Shown one piece after another: positions 1-9,191 of a stretch of 64,000 nt of DNA (the stretch's first letter is position 1; each line of letters starts with the position of its first letter). Below the pieces are notes generated by a model that saw nothing but the letters and a program-made list of their open reading frames with translations, was not told the origin of the DNA and did no database searches. This DNA comes from Parvibaculum sedimenti. GTDB lineage: Bacteria > Pseudomonadota > Alphaproteobacteria > Parvibaculales > Parvibaculaceae. Made by a program: the position numbers and the translations under genes. The stretch spans positions 1 through 64,000 of the forward strand of contig NZ_WESC01000018.1 in NCBI RefSeq assembly GCF_009184905.1. The letters are read 5' to 3'.

Positions 1-33
1 GATCTGCTCTTCCGTAAAACGCTGCCTCTTCAT
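1..33 (-). CDS. IS3-family transposase OrfA, N-terminal fragment (runs off the window)
   Basis: Eleven codons are visible, reading MKRQRFTEEQI. This is the usual opening of IS3-family OrfA proteins, just ahead of the helix-turn-helix that binds the element's ends. An SD-like GGAAGGGAGA lies about 6 nt upstream of the ATG. The rest of orfA, the frameshift region and the DDE integrase part (orfB) would lie beyond the left edge. The match is short but distinctive in sequence and context. Confidence 0.6.
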   Translation of the reverse strand, partial: MKRQRFTEEQI

Positions 34-103
34 CGTCCGTCTCCCTTCCATAGGGCCGGACTCTAAATCCTTCTGGACGAAAATCTCAGTGGCACGTCAC
101 TTG
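1..103 (-). mobile_element. Left-edge end of an IS3-family insertion sequence
   Basis: The minus strand from about position 100 down to 1 looks like the 5' end of an insertion sequence: a short untranslated end, a GGAAGGGAGA ribosome site, then an ATG at 33 opening a typical IS3 OrfA. It directly follows the premature end of the glycosyltransferase at 86, whose last four codons appear to be element-derived. The exact outer end lies somewhere around 86-103 and cannot be fixed without the other end. Family assignment rests on the first eleven residues of OrfA only. Confidence 0.6.
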
Positions 104-3049
104 CTCGCCGCAATAGATGCCGCTCTGATTGACCAGATTAATCTGCGGACAAATCGGCACATAGTCATGCGCCATAAAGTCGAAGGGCATTCCGAGCGAC
201 CGGGCGACCATTGGAATGAATTGGAGGGCGCGGGACGACCATCCCACCGTGCTGTGAACTTCGATCGCATTTATTGCGATCGACTTCAAAAACTGCGCAA
301 AGGCCTCGCCGTCCTTGTCGATGTCGAACTCTCGCAAATTGGGCAGGTAAGGCGTGTCGTCAATTCCCATCAGCCTGATCGCTCTGCCTTCCGGCGACGC
401 GGGGACGGCGAGCAGCAAGCCTTCGCCAGTTTCACCCATCGAAGCTGCGCGGTCGGTCAGATAGCGTGCAATGCCGCCGCCCAAAAGATGCGTGAAGCAT
501 AATGTGATGCGCTCTGGTGGGCGCTTCAACAGACGCCCGATGTCGAGCCTTGCTCGTGCTTCCTTTGCCGGATCGGCGACAACGTATTTCTCCACCTCCC
601 TGATGTAGCCTGGATGCTTTGCAGTCAGCGCGTTGAGGCCGGTCTTCTTGGCTTGCGTGGCGCCGGCACCGAATGACGTCTCGCCGGAGTGGAATACAAA
701 CACATCCAGCGCATGGAGATTCCGCAGGCCGCGCTCGGAGGCGCGAACGCAAAAATCGTTCTCTTCGCCATAGCCCTTGCCGAATGTCTCGACATCGAAG
801 AGTCCTACCTCGTCAAGCGCCTTCCGTGTGATGTACATACAAAAGCCCACGCCAGTCGGCACATCAACCGCCTGTTGCCGGTTCATTGCCGCGGCTAGAA
901 GATCGACTTCCGAAAATGCGATTTCCAATTCGTTTCGGTTGTCCTTGCAGAATTCCGGATAGCTGCAGATCGTTCCGTTGTTGGTGAAGGGAGTGACCGT
1001 GGCGATGTCCAACATCAGACTATGGGCGTGAATCCGGTCCAGCCAGTCGTTGAACACGAGCGTGTCGCTGTTGAGCAGAAGTACGTCGCGTTCCGGGTGC
1101 GTGGCCATGCCGCGATTGACGGTGCCGACAAATCCGAGATTCCGCTCATTTCGAAGCAGGGTGATAAGTTCCATGTCCGACAGCCGATCGAGCGCCTCCG
1201 ACAGGGCGGGCTCCGGCGAGGCGTCATCAATCACGAGCAGTTCGAAAGGCGTTGTGTTGCGGCTTGTCAGCACCGAAAAGATGCAGGACAACGTATCGTC
1301 GTAACCGCGATAGACAGGTATGATCACGTCCACAAGTGGCGTGCTGCGTCGCATGTAATCACGCGACGAGCCCGCCAATGCTTCAAAGGCGCTCCAGTCG
1401 GGCGCTACCGGCTTGAATGGCGGCATGACAGGCGCATCGATGCCCCCCGCCGCCAAAAAGTGCTTCAAAAGCGAGCCGCCGGGGCCCTTCAATGCAGGAT
1501 GCGCCACAAGAAAAGACGCTGGATCGAAATCTGCGCTTGGGCGACGATTCTCCCGCTCGCCGTAGTGGATGTAGTGCAAAAGCGGGTTCATGCCCGAATG
1601 CCTGACGTCCGGATTTTCGCGCAGATAATAAGCGCTGTCGAAAATCCGGTTTGGCTTTCGGCCCTCGAACGCGCCGAACAGCAAATAATGAACGACCGGT
1701 TCGTGCTCGGAAGCGGCGACATCCCCGTAGGCTTGCTTGTACCACTTCCTGTCAAACAGGCCCGAGCCAGTCAGCGTCCGGCAGGCTCTGGCCAATTCCG
1801 AATACCCCAAGCGCCGCGCGATCGGTCCAACGATGCTCCGCCGCCGCGCCGCCAAATCACTCTTCCACAGGAACGGGGCGAGTGCATGGTATCTTTGCTT
1901 TTGGACCCCCAACTCCTCTTCCAGCGCGTCGATCCGGTTCCGCGCCACGGTGAGCATCTGCTCCCGTTGTGCACGCTCGGCTCGCGCTTCGCGTAGAGCA
2001 ACCGCTAGCGCGTCAATCTCGGCCTGCGCCCGCGCCGCTCGATCGGCGTGTGCAGTCAACTCTCTCTGATACGCGCGGGATTGTTCGCGAAGCGCATCTG
2101 TCTCGGCCTTCGACTGAGCATGCTCCTGATCGCGGCGCAACGCTTCCGCCTTATCTAATGCCAATTTCTCGCGCAGAGCCTTGCCTTCAGACCTCAGGCT
2201 CTGCGCGTCGCGATCATGATCGCGTTCATCGCCATAGCGCGGCACCTTTATGAAATGCTGCGCAAACTCGTCCAGATTGTGCACCTGGCAGCAGACGCTG
2301 GCGCGGCGAATTTCCGGGGCGAGGTGATCGGCAGGCAGCAGGAGAAGGGCGCTTTCGTGGGCGACGCCGAACAGATTTGACGATGCTAAACGAAAATTCT
2401 CCGGATTGAATGCTGGTGTCGACACAAAGTAGAAGGCGTAGTCCCGTCCCTGCATGGCCCGGAAGATATCCGATGCCGCACCAATTGAATTCACCTCGCA
2501 ATAGATGGTGGGCCTGTCCCGCGCGATTGTCCGAGCCGCTCCTTGCAGCGCTGCGGCCTCGCATCCCTCAATATCGAGTTTGATAAACTTGACGCCGTTC
2601 AAGCCGAGCGAATCGAGCGCCCTTATCGGCACATCAATCCGGCCTTCGCCGGGCCGATGCTCCAGGCTCTGCGCGCCTGCGTTGACATATCGCTCATCCG
2701 GCAGTTCGGACATGAAGCCCGTTCCGTCAGAGCCGCTGATGGCGCATGGATATACGGTAATTCTGTTGCGCAGTGCTGTAGTGTTGCGCATGAGCAGAGC
2801 AGCCAACTGAGGCTGTGCCTCGAATGAATGAATCCGAGTTTCTCTGGACAGATCTGCAAGCGCGAGACTGTGTATGCCTACATGGGCTCCGGCATCGATA
2901 ATGGAGCAACCTTCGGCGATGAATTGCGCGAGGAATTCAATCTCGATCTGTGCCCACTCGCCATATGCCTCCAGAGAGCTTGCGATCGGCCGATCGTTCC
3001 CCATGACAAATATTGTGCCCCATCGCGTCTCGATCTCTTCGATCGCCAT
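86..3049 (-). CDS. Multidomain glycosyltransferase with FkbM methyltransferase domain, truncated by IS insertion
   Basis: Large polysaccharide-assembly protein. Residues about 45-190 form an FkbM-type SAM methyltransferase (IIDAGAHVGIHS, then SFEAQP). A charged coiled coil covers about 285-395. At about 430-540 are repeats of the kind FDxxYYLRENPDV...HYIHYGE seen in giant rhamnan or O-antigen transferases. A GT2 domain follows at about 570-790 (VDVIIPVYRG, LLVIDDAS, LLLNSDT), then the start of a third, GT4-like domain (RITLCFTHLLGGG). That last domain stops after about 140 residues at CGEQVTCH, where an insertion sequence begins, so the protein is truncated. Start: ATG at 3049 is favoured over GTG at 3067 because a purine-rich GAGAGAG lies before it. 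It follows rfbA by about 30 nt and is probably cotranscribed. The methyltransferase and GT2 domains may still work. Confidence 0.85.
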   Translation of the reverse strand: MAIEEIETRWGTIFVMGNDRPIASSLEAYGEWAQIEIEFLAQFIAEGCSIIDAGAHVGIHSLALADLSRETRIHSFEAQPQLAALLMRNTTALRNRITVYPCAISGSDGTGFMSELPDERYVNAGAQSLEHRPGEGRIDVPIRALDSLGLNGVKFIKLDIEGCEAAALQGAARTIARDRPTIYCEVNSIGAASDIFRAMQGRDYAFYFVSTPAFNPENFRLASSNLFGVAHESALLLLPADHLAPEIRRASVCCQVHNLDEFAQHFIKVPRYGDERDHDRDAQSLRSEGKALREKLALDKAEALRRDQEHAQSKAETDALREQSRAYQRELTAHADRAARAQAEIDALAVALREARAERAQREQMLTVARNRIDALEEELGVQKQRYHALAPFLWKSDLAARRRSIVGPIARRLGYSELARACRTLTGSGLFDRKWYKQAYGDVAASEHEPVVHYLLFGAFEGRKPNRIFDSAYYLRENPDVRHSGMNPLLHYIHYGERENRRPSADFDPASFLVAHPALKGPGGSLLKHFLAAGGIDAPVMPPFKPVAPDWSAFEALAGSSRDYMRRSTPLVDVIIPVYRGYDDTLSCIFSVLTSRNTTPFELLVIDDASPEPALSEALDRLSDMELITLLRNERNLGFVGTVNRGMATHPERDVLLLNSDTLVFNDWLDRIHAHSLMLDIATVTPFTNNGTICSYPEFCKDNRNELEIAFSEVDLLAAAMNRQQAVDVPTGVGFCMYITRKALDEVGLFDVETFGKGYGEENDFCVRASERGLRNLHALDVFVFHSGETSFGAGATQAKKTGLNALTAKHPGYIREVEKYVVADPAKEARARLDIGRLLKRPPERITLCFTHLLGGGIARYLTDRAASMGETGEGLLLAVPASPEGRAIRLMGIDDTPYLPNLREFDIDKDGEAFAQFLKSIAINAIEVHSTVGWSSRALQFIPMVARSLGMPFDFMAHDYVPICPQINLVNQSGIYCGEQVTCH

Positions 3050-3079
3050 CGACTCTCTCTTTCTCACTCGTACTGACGT

Positions 3080-3988
3080 TCAATTTTCACGAAATTTGCG
3101 ACAGGAATTCGATGGCCCGGGCTCGAGCTCATCGACAATTCGCAGCAGATTCTTTGAGTAGCTCGACTTGCCCATCCGCATTGCGGCCGCCAGCAGCTGA
3201 CTGTCGCTTATGTAACCAAGCTCAAACGCGATGCTCTCGGGACAAGCGACCTGTACGCCTTGTCGGTGTTCTATCGTCCTTACAAACTCGGAGGCCTCCA
3301 GTAATGAGTCGTGCGTCCCCGTATCGAGCCACGCATGGCCGCTCTTCAGCTGCACGACACGCAATTCGCCTAGCTCCAGATAGACGCGATTGACATCGGT
3401 GATCTCGAGTTCGCCTCGGGCCGACGGGCGAATGTTCCTGGCAATATCGACGACCTGATTGTCGTAAAAATAGAGTCCGGTCACCGCCCAGTTGGAGCGA
3501 GGTGCTTTTGGCTTTTCTTCAATACTGCGCACGCGGCCTTCGTCGTCGAATTCAACCACGCCATATCGCTCCGGGTCGCTGACTTGATAGGCGAAGACCG
3601 TTGCGCCCCGGTTAATCGACGCGCGCTGCACCTTTTCCTGCAATCTGTCGCCGTAAAAGAGATTATCGCCGAGAATGAGTGCGCAGGAGTCTGCGCCAAT
3701 AAACTCTTCGCCTATGAGAAAGGCTTGCGCGAGGCCGTCTGGACTGGGCTGCTCGGCATAGGAGAGGTTGATGCCCCATTGCGATCCGTCGCCAAGCAAG
3801 CGTTGGAAGAGCGGCAGGTCGATCGGCGTGGAGATGAGAAGGATGTCGCGTATGCCGGCCAGCATCAGTGTACTGAGCGGATAGTAGATCATTGGTTTGT
3901 TGTAGATGGGGAGCAGCTGTTTGCTGACCGCAAGGGTGATGGGGAAAAGGCGCGTGCCGGACCCGCCCGCCAGGATGATGCCCTTCAT
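3080..3988 (-). CDS. rfbA: Glucose-1-phosphate thymidylyltransferase
   Basis: Makes dTDP-glucose from dTTP and glucose-1-phosphate, the first step of dTDP-L-rhamnose synthesis in the cytoplasm. The N-terminus [18 protein letters not shown] carries the nucleotide-binding GGSGTRL signature, followed by [16 protein letters not shown], and [16 protein letters not shown] further on. The length of 302 residues is slightly above the usual 290. Its ATG overlaps the stop of the upstream rfbB-rfbD fusion in an ATGA, so translation is probably coupled. The downstream glycosyltransferase is in the same operon. No rfbC (3,5-epimerase) is visible; it may lie beyond the left edge. Confidence 0.95.
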   Translation of the reverse strand: MKGIILAGGSGTRLFPITLAVSKQLLPIYNKPMIYYPLSTLMLAGIRDILLISTPIDLPLFQRLLGDGSQWGINLSYAEQPSPDGLAQAFLIGEEFIGADSCALILGDNLFYGDRLQEKVQRASINRGATVFAYQVSDPERYGVVEFDDEGRVRSIEEKPKAPRSNWAVTGLYFYDNQVVDIARNIRPSARGELEITDVNRVYLELGELRVVQLKSGHAWLDTGTHDSLLEASEFVRTIEHRQGVQVACPESIAFELGYISDSQLLAAAMRMGKSSYSKNLLRIVDELEPGPSNSCRKFREN

Positions 3989-5982
3989 GACGCCTGCTCC
4001 TCAATTGACTTGCACAGTATTTCATCGAGGCAGTGCTCCAGGCTGACCTGCCATGTCGGGAGGGCGATGCCGTAGTGGCGCTTGATCCGTCTGCAATCGA
4101 GAAGCGAGTTGGCGGGCCTTTTCGCGGGCGTCGGATAGTCCCTCGTGGGAATGGGCACGACCTCGGCAGAACGAACACCATGGCGGGCGGCCCGGGAAAA
4201 TATCTCGCGCGCAAAGCCAGCCCAACTCGTCGCTCCGCTACCTGTGAGGTGGAAGGTGCCGTATTCCGCGCGGCCACCAAGGATCTGCTCGACGATCGCA
4301 GCAATAGCATCCGCAATATCTGCTGCGAATGTCGGCGAGCCGCACTGATCGTCGACGACGGTCAGCCGGTCGCGGGTCTCTGCGAGCCGCAGCATTGTCT
4401 TCACGAAATTGCTGCCGGTTGAACTGTAAACCCAACTTGTGCGCAGGATCACATGTGCCGGCAGGGTGGCGCGTATGGCGGCCTCACCCTCCGCCTTCGA
4501 TGCGCCATATACGTTAATGGGCGTCGTGGGGTCGTCTTCAACATAGGCGCCGCACCTGTTTCCGTCGAACACATAGTCCGTCGATAGATGAATGAGGGGA
4601 ATGCCGGCCGTCGCGCACAGCCTTGCGAGATGCGCCGGCCCATCGCGGTTCACAGCGAATGCGAGGTCGCGTTCACTCTCTGCCTTGTCGACGGCGGTAT
4701 AGGCCGCGGCATTAACGACGAGCCGCGGCTGGTGCAAGGAGAAAGCGTGCGCGAGAGCGTTGACGTCGGTCAGGTCGGCGACGTCGCGACCCAGCGCCAC
4801 ATGGGGCACGGCCCCGAAGCCTCTAGCGTCGAGCGCCTGCGCCACCTGACCATTGTGCCCGATAATGAGAACGGGGCGCCGATCAGGCTTCGGACTGCGG
4901 GGGGAGCCGGTGGGCTTTCCGCCGGTGAGAAGGCCCAGCCGTTCGCCGCCATAGACACCCGCGCGCAGCGGCCGCCACCAGTTCTCATTGGCGAGATACC
5001 AGTCGACAGTCTTGCGCAGCCCGGATTCAAAGTCTTCCTGCGCGCGCCATCCGAGCTCATTTTCGAGCTTGCTCGCGTCGATCGCGTAGCGCCGGTCATG
5101 GCCGGGCCTGTCAGCGACGAAGGTGATGAGATCGCGGCGGCGGACGACGGAAGCGGCGGGTCTCAATTCGTCCAGGCGATCGCAGATCGCTTCCACGACC
5201 TCGAGGTTCGTGCGCTCGTTCCGGCCGCCGATATTATATTTCTCGCCGGGGACGCCGCGCCGGAGCACGAGATCGAGCGCGCGCGCATGATCCTCCACAT
5301 AAAGCCAGTCGCGAATGTTGTCGCCCTTGCCATAGACGGGCAGCGCCTTTTCCTCGAGCGCATTGATCGTCACAAGCGGAATAAGCTTTTCGGGAAAGTG
5401 ATAGGGGCCGTAATTGTTCGAGCAATTGGTGATGAGAACCGGGAGCCCGTAGGTGTGGTGCCATGCGTTGACGAGATGGTCGGACGACGCCTTGCTCGCT
5501 GCGTAGGGGGAATTGGGGCTGTAAGGCGTTGTCTCGGAGAAGGTTCCATCCGGTCCGAGGCTGCCATAGACCTCGTCGGTCGATACATGAAGAAAGCGGA
5601 AGTTCCTGCGCCGAGCCTCCGGCAAGCCTTCCCAATATCGCCGCGCGCATTCGAGCAGCGTGTAAGTTCCAAAAATATTAGTTTGAATAAAATTGTTTGA
5701 ATCTGTGATCGAGCGATCTACATGCGACTCGGCTGCGAGATGCATAACAGCGTCTGGTTCGTGGCGACGAAACATTTCGTCGATCTGTGCCTGATCGCGT
5801 ATGTCGCCCTTGGTGAAACTATAGCGCGGGTGATTTTCTAGCGCGGCGAGAGACCGAAGATTGGCCGCATATGTAAGAGAATCGAAATTTACTATTTCCG
5901 CATCTGTTTTACCGATCAGGTATCGGCACACGGCTGAGCCAATGAAACCAGCTCCGCCTGTTACTACTACTACAAGCTTCAC
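3985..5982 (-). CDS. Fused dTDP-glucose 4,6-dehydratase / dTDP-4-dehydrorhamnose reductase
   Basis: One 665-residue protein with two short-chain dehydrogenase modules. The first (about 1-350) is RfbB-like: TGGAGFIG for NAD binding, the catalytic STDEVYGS triad and the YAASK motif; it converts dTDP-glucose to the 4-keto-6-deoxy sugar. A proline- and glycine-rich linker ([17 protein letters not shown]) joins it to an RfbD-like reductase (about 365-665) with [18 protein letters not shown] and YGASKAEGE, which makes the last step to dTDP-L-rhamnose. GTG at 5982 is chosen as start because GGGAGG lies 5 nt upstream and the Rossmann strand begins at once; an ATG 72 nt further upstream has no ribosome site. 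The 3,5-epimerase step between the two activities is absent from both modules. Confidence 0.93.
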   Translation of the reverse strand: MKLVVVVTGGAGFIGSAVCRYLIGKTDAEIVNFDSLTYAANLRSLAALENHPRYSFTKGDIRDQAQIDEMFRRHEPDAVMHLAAESHVDRSITDSNNFIQTNIFGTYTLLECARRYWEGLPEARRRNFRFLHVSTDEVYGSLGPDGTFSETTPYSPNSPYAASKASSDHLVNAWHHTYGLPVLITNCSNNYGPYHFPEKLIPLVTINALEEKALPVYGKGDNIRDWLYVEDHARALDLVLRRGVPGEKYNIGGRNERTNLEVVEAICDRLDELRPAASVVRRRDLITFVADRPGHDRRYAIDASKLENELGWRAQEDFESGLRKTVDWYLANENWWRPLRAGVYGGERLGLLTGGKPTGSPRSPKPDRRPVLIIGHNGQVAQALDARGFGAVPHVALGRDVADLTDVNALAHAFSLHQPRLVVNAAAYTAVDKAESERDLAFAVNRDGPAHLARLCATAGIPLIHLSTDYVFDGNRCGAYVEDDPTTPINVYGASKAEGEAAIRATLPAHVILRTSWVYSSTGSNFVKTMLRLAETRDRLTVVDDQCGSPTFAADIADAIAAIVEQILGGRAEYGTFHLTGSGATSWAGFAREIFSRAARHGVRSAEVVPIPTRDYPTPAKRPANSLLDCRRIKRHYGIALPTWQVSLEHCLDEILCKSIEEQAS

Positions 5983-6206
5983 ATAACCTCCCTCGTTCTC
6001 GTAATGCAGTTGATTAAAATGCCACCAATAAACTTGAGAGCCACGTTCAATCATAAAATCACAGGTTTACACTCGTCACTACAATTCCTATCGTCGTCTT
6101 GAAAAAAATCTCGCAGGCCCGCACTTCATTCGTCGAAGCGGTGCGCAGTTAGTTGCACATTAAAGAGCGCCACCTTCAGACGATCTGGAGCGAGGCGTCG
6201 GATTGT

Positions 6207-7190
6207 ATGGTTTCGATGCGTGTAGAAACGGCGGATCACTGGGAAAGAAATATCAACGTTATAATTGTAACGTTTAACAGCGCTGCCGTTGTCCGGGATG
6301 CCGTCAGGTCCTTGCCGCGCGGAATGAACGTGATCGTCGTCGATAACGCGAGCGCGGACCAATCGGTATTGGTTGCGGGTGCGGAGGGTGCGCGTTGCAT
6401 AACTTGCGATAGCAATATTGGTTTTGGTCGTGCGTCGAACCTCGGCGCCGCGCGCTCCAGTGCCGAGTTTATCCTCTTCCTGAATCCGGATGCTGTGCTG
6501 GGTGAGCATGCGCTCGAGGCCATGTATCGCGCAGCGATGCGCTTTCCCGACGCAGCCATCGTCGGGCCGCGTTTGATTGACGGTGAGGGTCGCACCTGCC
6601 TGCGCTACTCGTCGATCCTGCATCCCCTTTCTGACGACGCTCTCAACGCGCCATGCGAACCCGAAGGCGTCTGCTGCATGCCGCTGCTGACCGGCGCAGC
6701 ACTCTTATGCCGCCGTTCGGCCTTCGAGCAGGTCGGCGGCTTCGATGAAAATATTTTCCTCTATTACGAGGATGACGATCTCTGTCTGAGGCTGCGCAGG
6801 GCAGGCTGGTCCTTGCTCTATGAACCTGAGGCCGAGGTCTTTCACGGATCGGGCCGGTCGAGCCCGCAAACGTCGGCCATCGCCAGGTTCAAGTCCGCGC
6901 AACGTCTGCTCTCGCGATTCTATATTGCGAAAAAATATGCGCTGCCCTTCGAGCCGGGATACGAGCGGCGCAAGGCCCTGAAACGTTTGGCGATTTCCGT
7001 CGTGAAATGCGATCGGTTGCGTTTCGCCAGCGCCTTGGGCCGCCTTGGCGCGCTGGCGCAACTGAATGATGGCGCGACAGGCCAGACGCCGGCGCAATGC
7101 TTCAATTCCGGTCGCGCGCAATCGTCCCGACACCACGCCGCCGGTAATCCGGCCTTGACACCCACGGCAGAACTGGATCGCCTAATTTGA
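6207..7190 (+). CDS. Family 2 glycosyltransferase (rhamnosyltransferase-like)
   Basis: A GT-A fold transferase of the WbbL type, expected to add a sugar, perhaps rhamnose, to a lipid-linked glycan on the cytoplasmic face of the membrane. Visible motifs are NVIIVTFNS at the start, VVDNASAD, the SNIGFGRASNLG stretch, FLNPDAVL (the DxD-like site), and LYYEDDDLCLRLRRAGW near residue 200. ATG at 6207 is chosen over the start at 6153 because the fold begins about 18 residues after it; the SD is weak (GCGAGGCG). It lies opposite the rhamnose operon across a shared promoter region (5983-6206), and its stop overlaps the TTG start of the ABC exporter, so the pair is coupled. Confidence 0.85.
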   Translation: MVSMRVETADHWERNINVIIVTFNSAAVVRDAVRSLPRGMNVIVVDNASADQSVLVAGAEGARCITCDSNIGFGRASNLGAARSSAEFILFLNPDAVLGEHALEAMYRAAMRFPDAAIVGPRLIDGEGRTCLRYSSILHPLSDDALNAPCEPEGVCCMPLLTGAALLCRRSAFEQVGGFDENIFLYYEDDDLCLRLRRAGWSLLYEPEAEVFHGSGRSSPQTSAIARFKSAQRLLSRFYIAKKYALPFEPGYERRKALKRLAISVVKCDRLRFASALGRLGALAQLNDGATGQTPAQCFNSGRAQSSRHHAAGNPALTPTAELDRLI

Positions 7191-8995
7191 ATGCGCTGAA
7201 ACTCTGGATCGTCTCAAAGCTCTTCGGTAATCCGGATCAGGCTTTGCCTCTGCTGCGGCGTCTCTTCATCGAGAATGTGCGTGAGCATGTGCCGGGCTAT
7301 CTCGCGGCTTTCGGCTGCATGGCGCTGGTCGCCGCCTCGACGGGCGGCAGCGCCTGGATCATGAAGGACATCATCAATCGCATCTTCATCGAGAGAGAAG
7401 AGGCGATGGTGTGGCTGATCGCGGGCGCGGTGGTATCGATCTATACGATCAAGGGCCTTTCGAGCTATGGTCAGGAAGTCATTCTGACCCGGATCGGAAA
7501 TGCCATCATCGCGTCGCTGCAGCGACGCATATATGACCGCCTTCTCGGCCAGACGCTGGACTTCTACCAGCGATATGCCTTCGGCGATCTCGCCACGCGC
7601 ATGTCTTACAATGCGCAGGCCGCGCGCTCTGTGATCGATCTCGTCATGACGAGCCTCGGCCGCGATCTGATGTCGGTCGTTGCGCTCACCGCCGTCATGG
7701 TGGCGCAGGATCCGCTGATGTCGCTTCTCGTTCTGGTGATCATGCCCGGCGCGGTCATCGGTGTCGCCACTCTGGTGAAGCGGGTCAAGCTCGTCATGAA
7801 GGCTGAGCTTCTATCGATCGCGAAGATCGTTTCGACCTTGCAGGAGACCGCGACGGGCATTCGCATCGTCAAGGCGTTCAACCTCGAGAGTCACATGCGC
7901 GAGATCATGGCGCAGTCGATCAGGGATGTCGAGACGCGTTCGAACAAGATTGCGGTCACGAGCGCGATGACGGGCCCGCTGATGGAAACGCTGGGCGGCT
8001 TCGCTGTCGCCGCCGTCATCGTCTATGGCGGCTGGAATGTGATCTCGCGCGGCGCCGATGCGGGCGGCTTCTTCTCCTTCATCACCGCGCTCTTGATGGC
8101 CTATGAACCAGCGAAGCGCCTTGCCCGTCTCAATGTCCAGTTGCACACGAACATTGTCGGCGTGGCCTCGCTTTATGACCTGCTCGATCATCCCATCAGG
8201 ACGGTGGAAGCACCCGATGCCGTCGATCTCGTGGTGACGAAGGGGGAGGTCAGGCTCGACAATGTCGCCTTTGCCTATGGTGCCACGCCGGCTCTGAACG
8301 GCGTCACCCTCGACGCAAGGCCCTGCGCAGTCACTGCGCTGGTGGGGCCTTCGGGCGGCGGCAAGTCTACGGTCTTCTCCCTCATCGAACGCTTTTACGA
8401 TCCGGTCTCAGGCATCGTGACCATCGACGGGCAGGATCTCCGTCATGTGTCCTTCGAGTCGCTTCGCCGCAACATCGCGCTGGTGACGCAGGACACATTC
8501 CTCTTCGATGGAACGATCCGCGAGAACATCGCCTATGGAAAGCCCGGCGCCGCGGAAGACGAGATCGTCGAGGCCGCCCGCAACGCCAATGCGCACGAGT
8601 TCATCACCGAACTCCCCGGCGGCTACGAAACGCGCGTCGGGGAGGGGGGCGGCCATCTTTCAGGCGGCCAGCGCCAGCGCATCGCGATCGCGCGGGCCAT
8701 GCTGAGGGACGCGCCGATCCTGCTCCTTGATGAGCCTACCTCCGCACTCGATGCCGAGTCGGAGTCGAAGGTTCAGGAGGCGCTCGACAGGTTGATGGTT
8801 CACCGAACGACCGTCGTCATCGCCCATCGCCTCTCGACGGTGCGCAATGCGGATCGAATCTATGTCATGGAGCGGGGCAAGGTCCTCCAATCCGGCTCCC
8901 ATGCCGAGCTCATCGCCGCGGGCGGGCTCTATGCCCATCTGCATGTCCTGCAATTCCGCGGTCCTGCCGAAAAGCAGCTTGCCGTAGCCCTCTGA
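7187..8995 (+). CDS. MsbA-type ABC exporter, fused permease and ATPase
   Basis: A half-transporter of 602 residues that should form a homodimer in the inner membrane and flip a lipid or lipid-linked glycan. Six membrane segments lie in about residues 35-310. The ATPase follows: Walker A GPSGGGKST, signature LSGGQRQRIAIARA, Walker B ILLLDEPTSALD and the switch histidine in IAHRLSTV. The start is TTG at 7187, overlapping the previous stop (TTGA); no better in-frame start precedes the conserved part. Position next to sugar-nucleotide and transferase genes suggests export of the same glycan, but lipid A flipping (true MsbA) cannot be excluded from sequence alone. Confidence 0.88.
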   Translation: MNALKLWIVSKLFGNPDQALPLLRRLFIENVREHVPGYLAAFGCMALVAASTGGSAWIMKDIINRIFIEREEAMVWLIAGAVVSIYTIKGLSSYGQEVILTRIGNAIIASLQRRIYDRLLGQTLDFYQRYAFGDLATRMSYNAQAARSVIDLVMTSLGRDLMSVVALTAVMVAQDPLMSLLVLVIMPGAVIGVATLVKRVKLVMKAELLSIAKIVSTLQETATGIRIVKAFNLESHMREIMAQSIRDVETRSNKIAVTSAMTGPLMETLGGFAVAAVIVYGGWNVISRGADAGGFFSFITALLMAYEPAKRLARLNVQLHTNIVGVASLYDLLDHPIRTVEAPDAVDLVVTKGEVRLDNVAFAYGATPALNGVTLDARPCAVTALVGPSGGGKSTVFSLIERFYDPVSGIVTIDGQDLRHVSFESLRRNIALVTQDTFLFDGTIRENIAYGKPGAAEDEIVEAARNANAHEFITELPGGYETRVGEGGGHLSGGQRQRIAIARAMLRDAPILLLDEPTSALDAESESKVQEALDRLMVHRTTVVIAHRLSTVRNADRIYVMERGKVLQSGSHAELIAAGGLYAHLHVLQFRGPAEKQLAVAL

Positions 8996-9191
8996 ACCGT
9001 CGGTCGGCCCAGCGGGGCCCTGTCAACCATGGCGGGTCTTGGGGCCCCTGCGTCAATTTTGACATGTGTTCTTTTCAGATAGAGATTGACCTGCGGCCTG
9101 TCGTTTCCAAAAATCGAGTATCCAAAAGGCCGGAAGGGCCGAGACCTCGGTCGGAACAGGCCGTGAATCAGAAAAAGAAAGAACGCAGTCA

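Noticed and set aside
8996-9191. GGGGCCC repeats after the ABC exporter as a terminator
   Set aside because: Loose complementarity with a long loop and no T run; not a convincing terminator.
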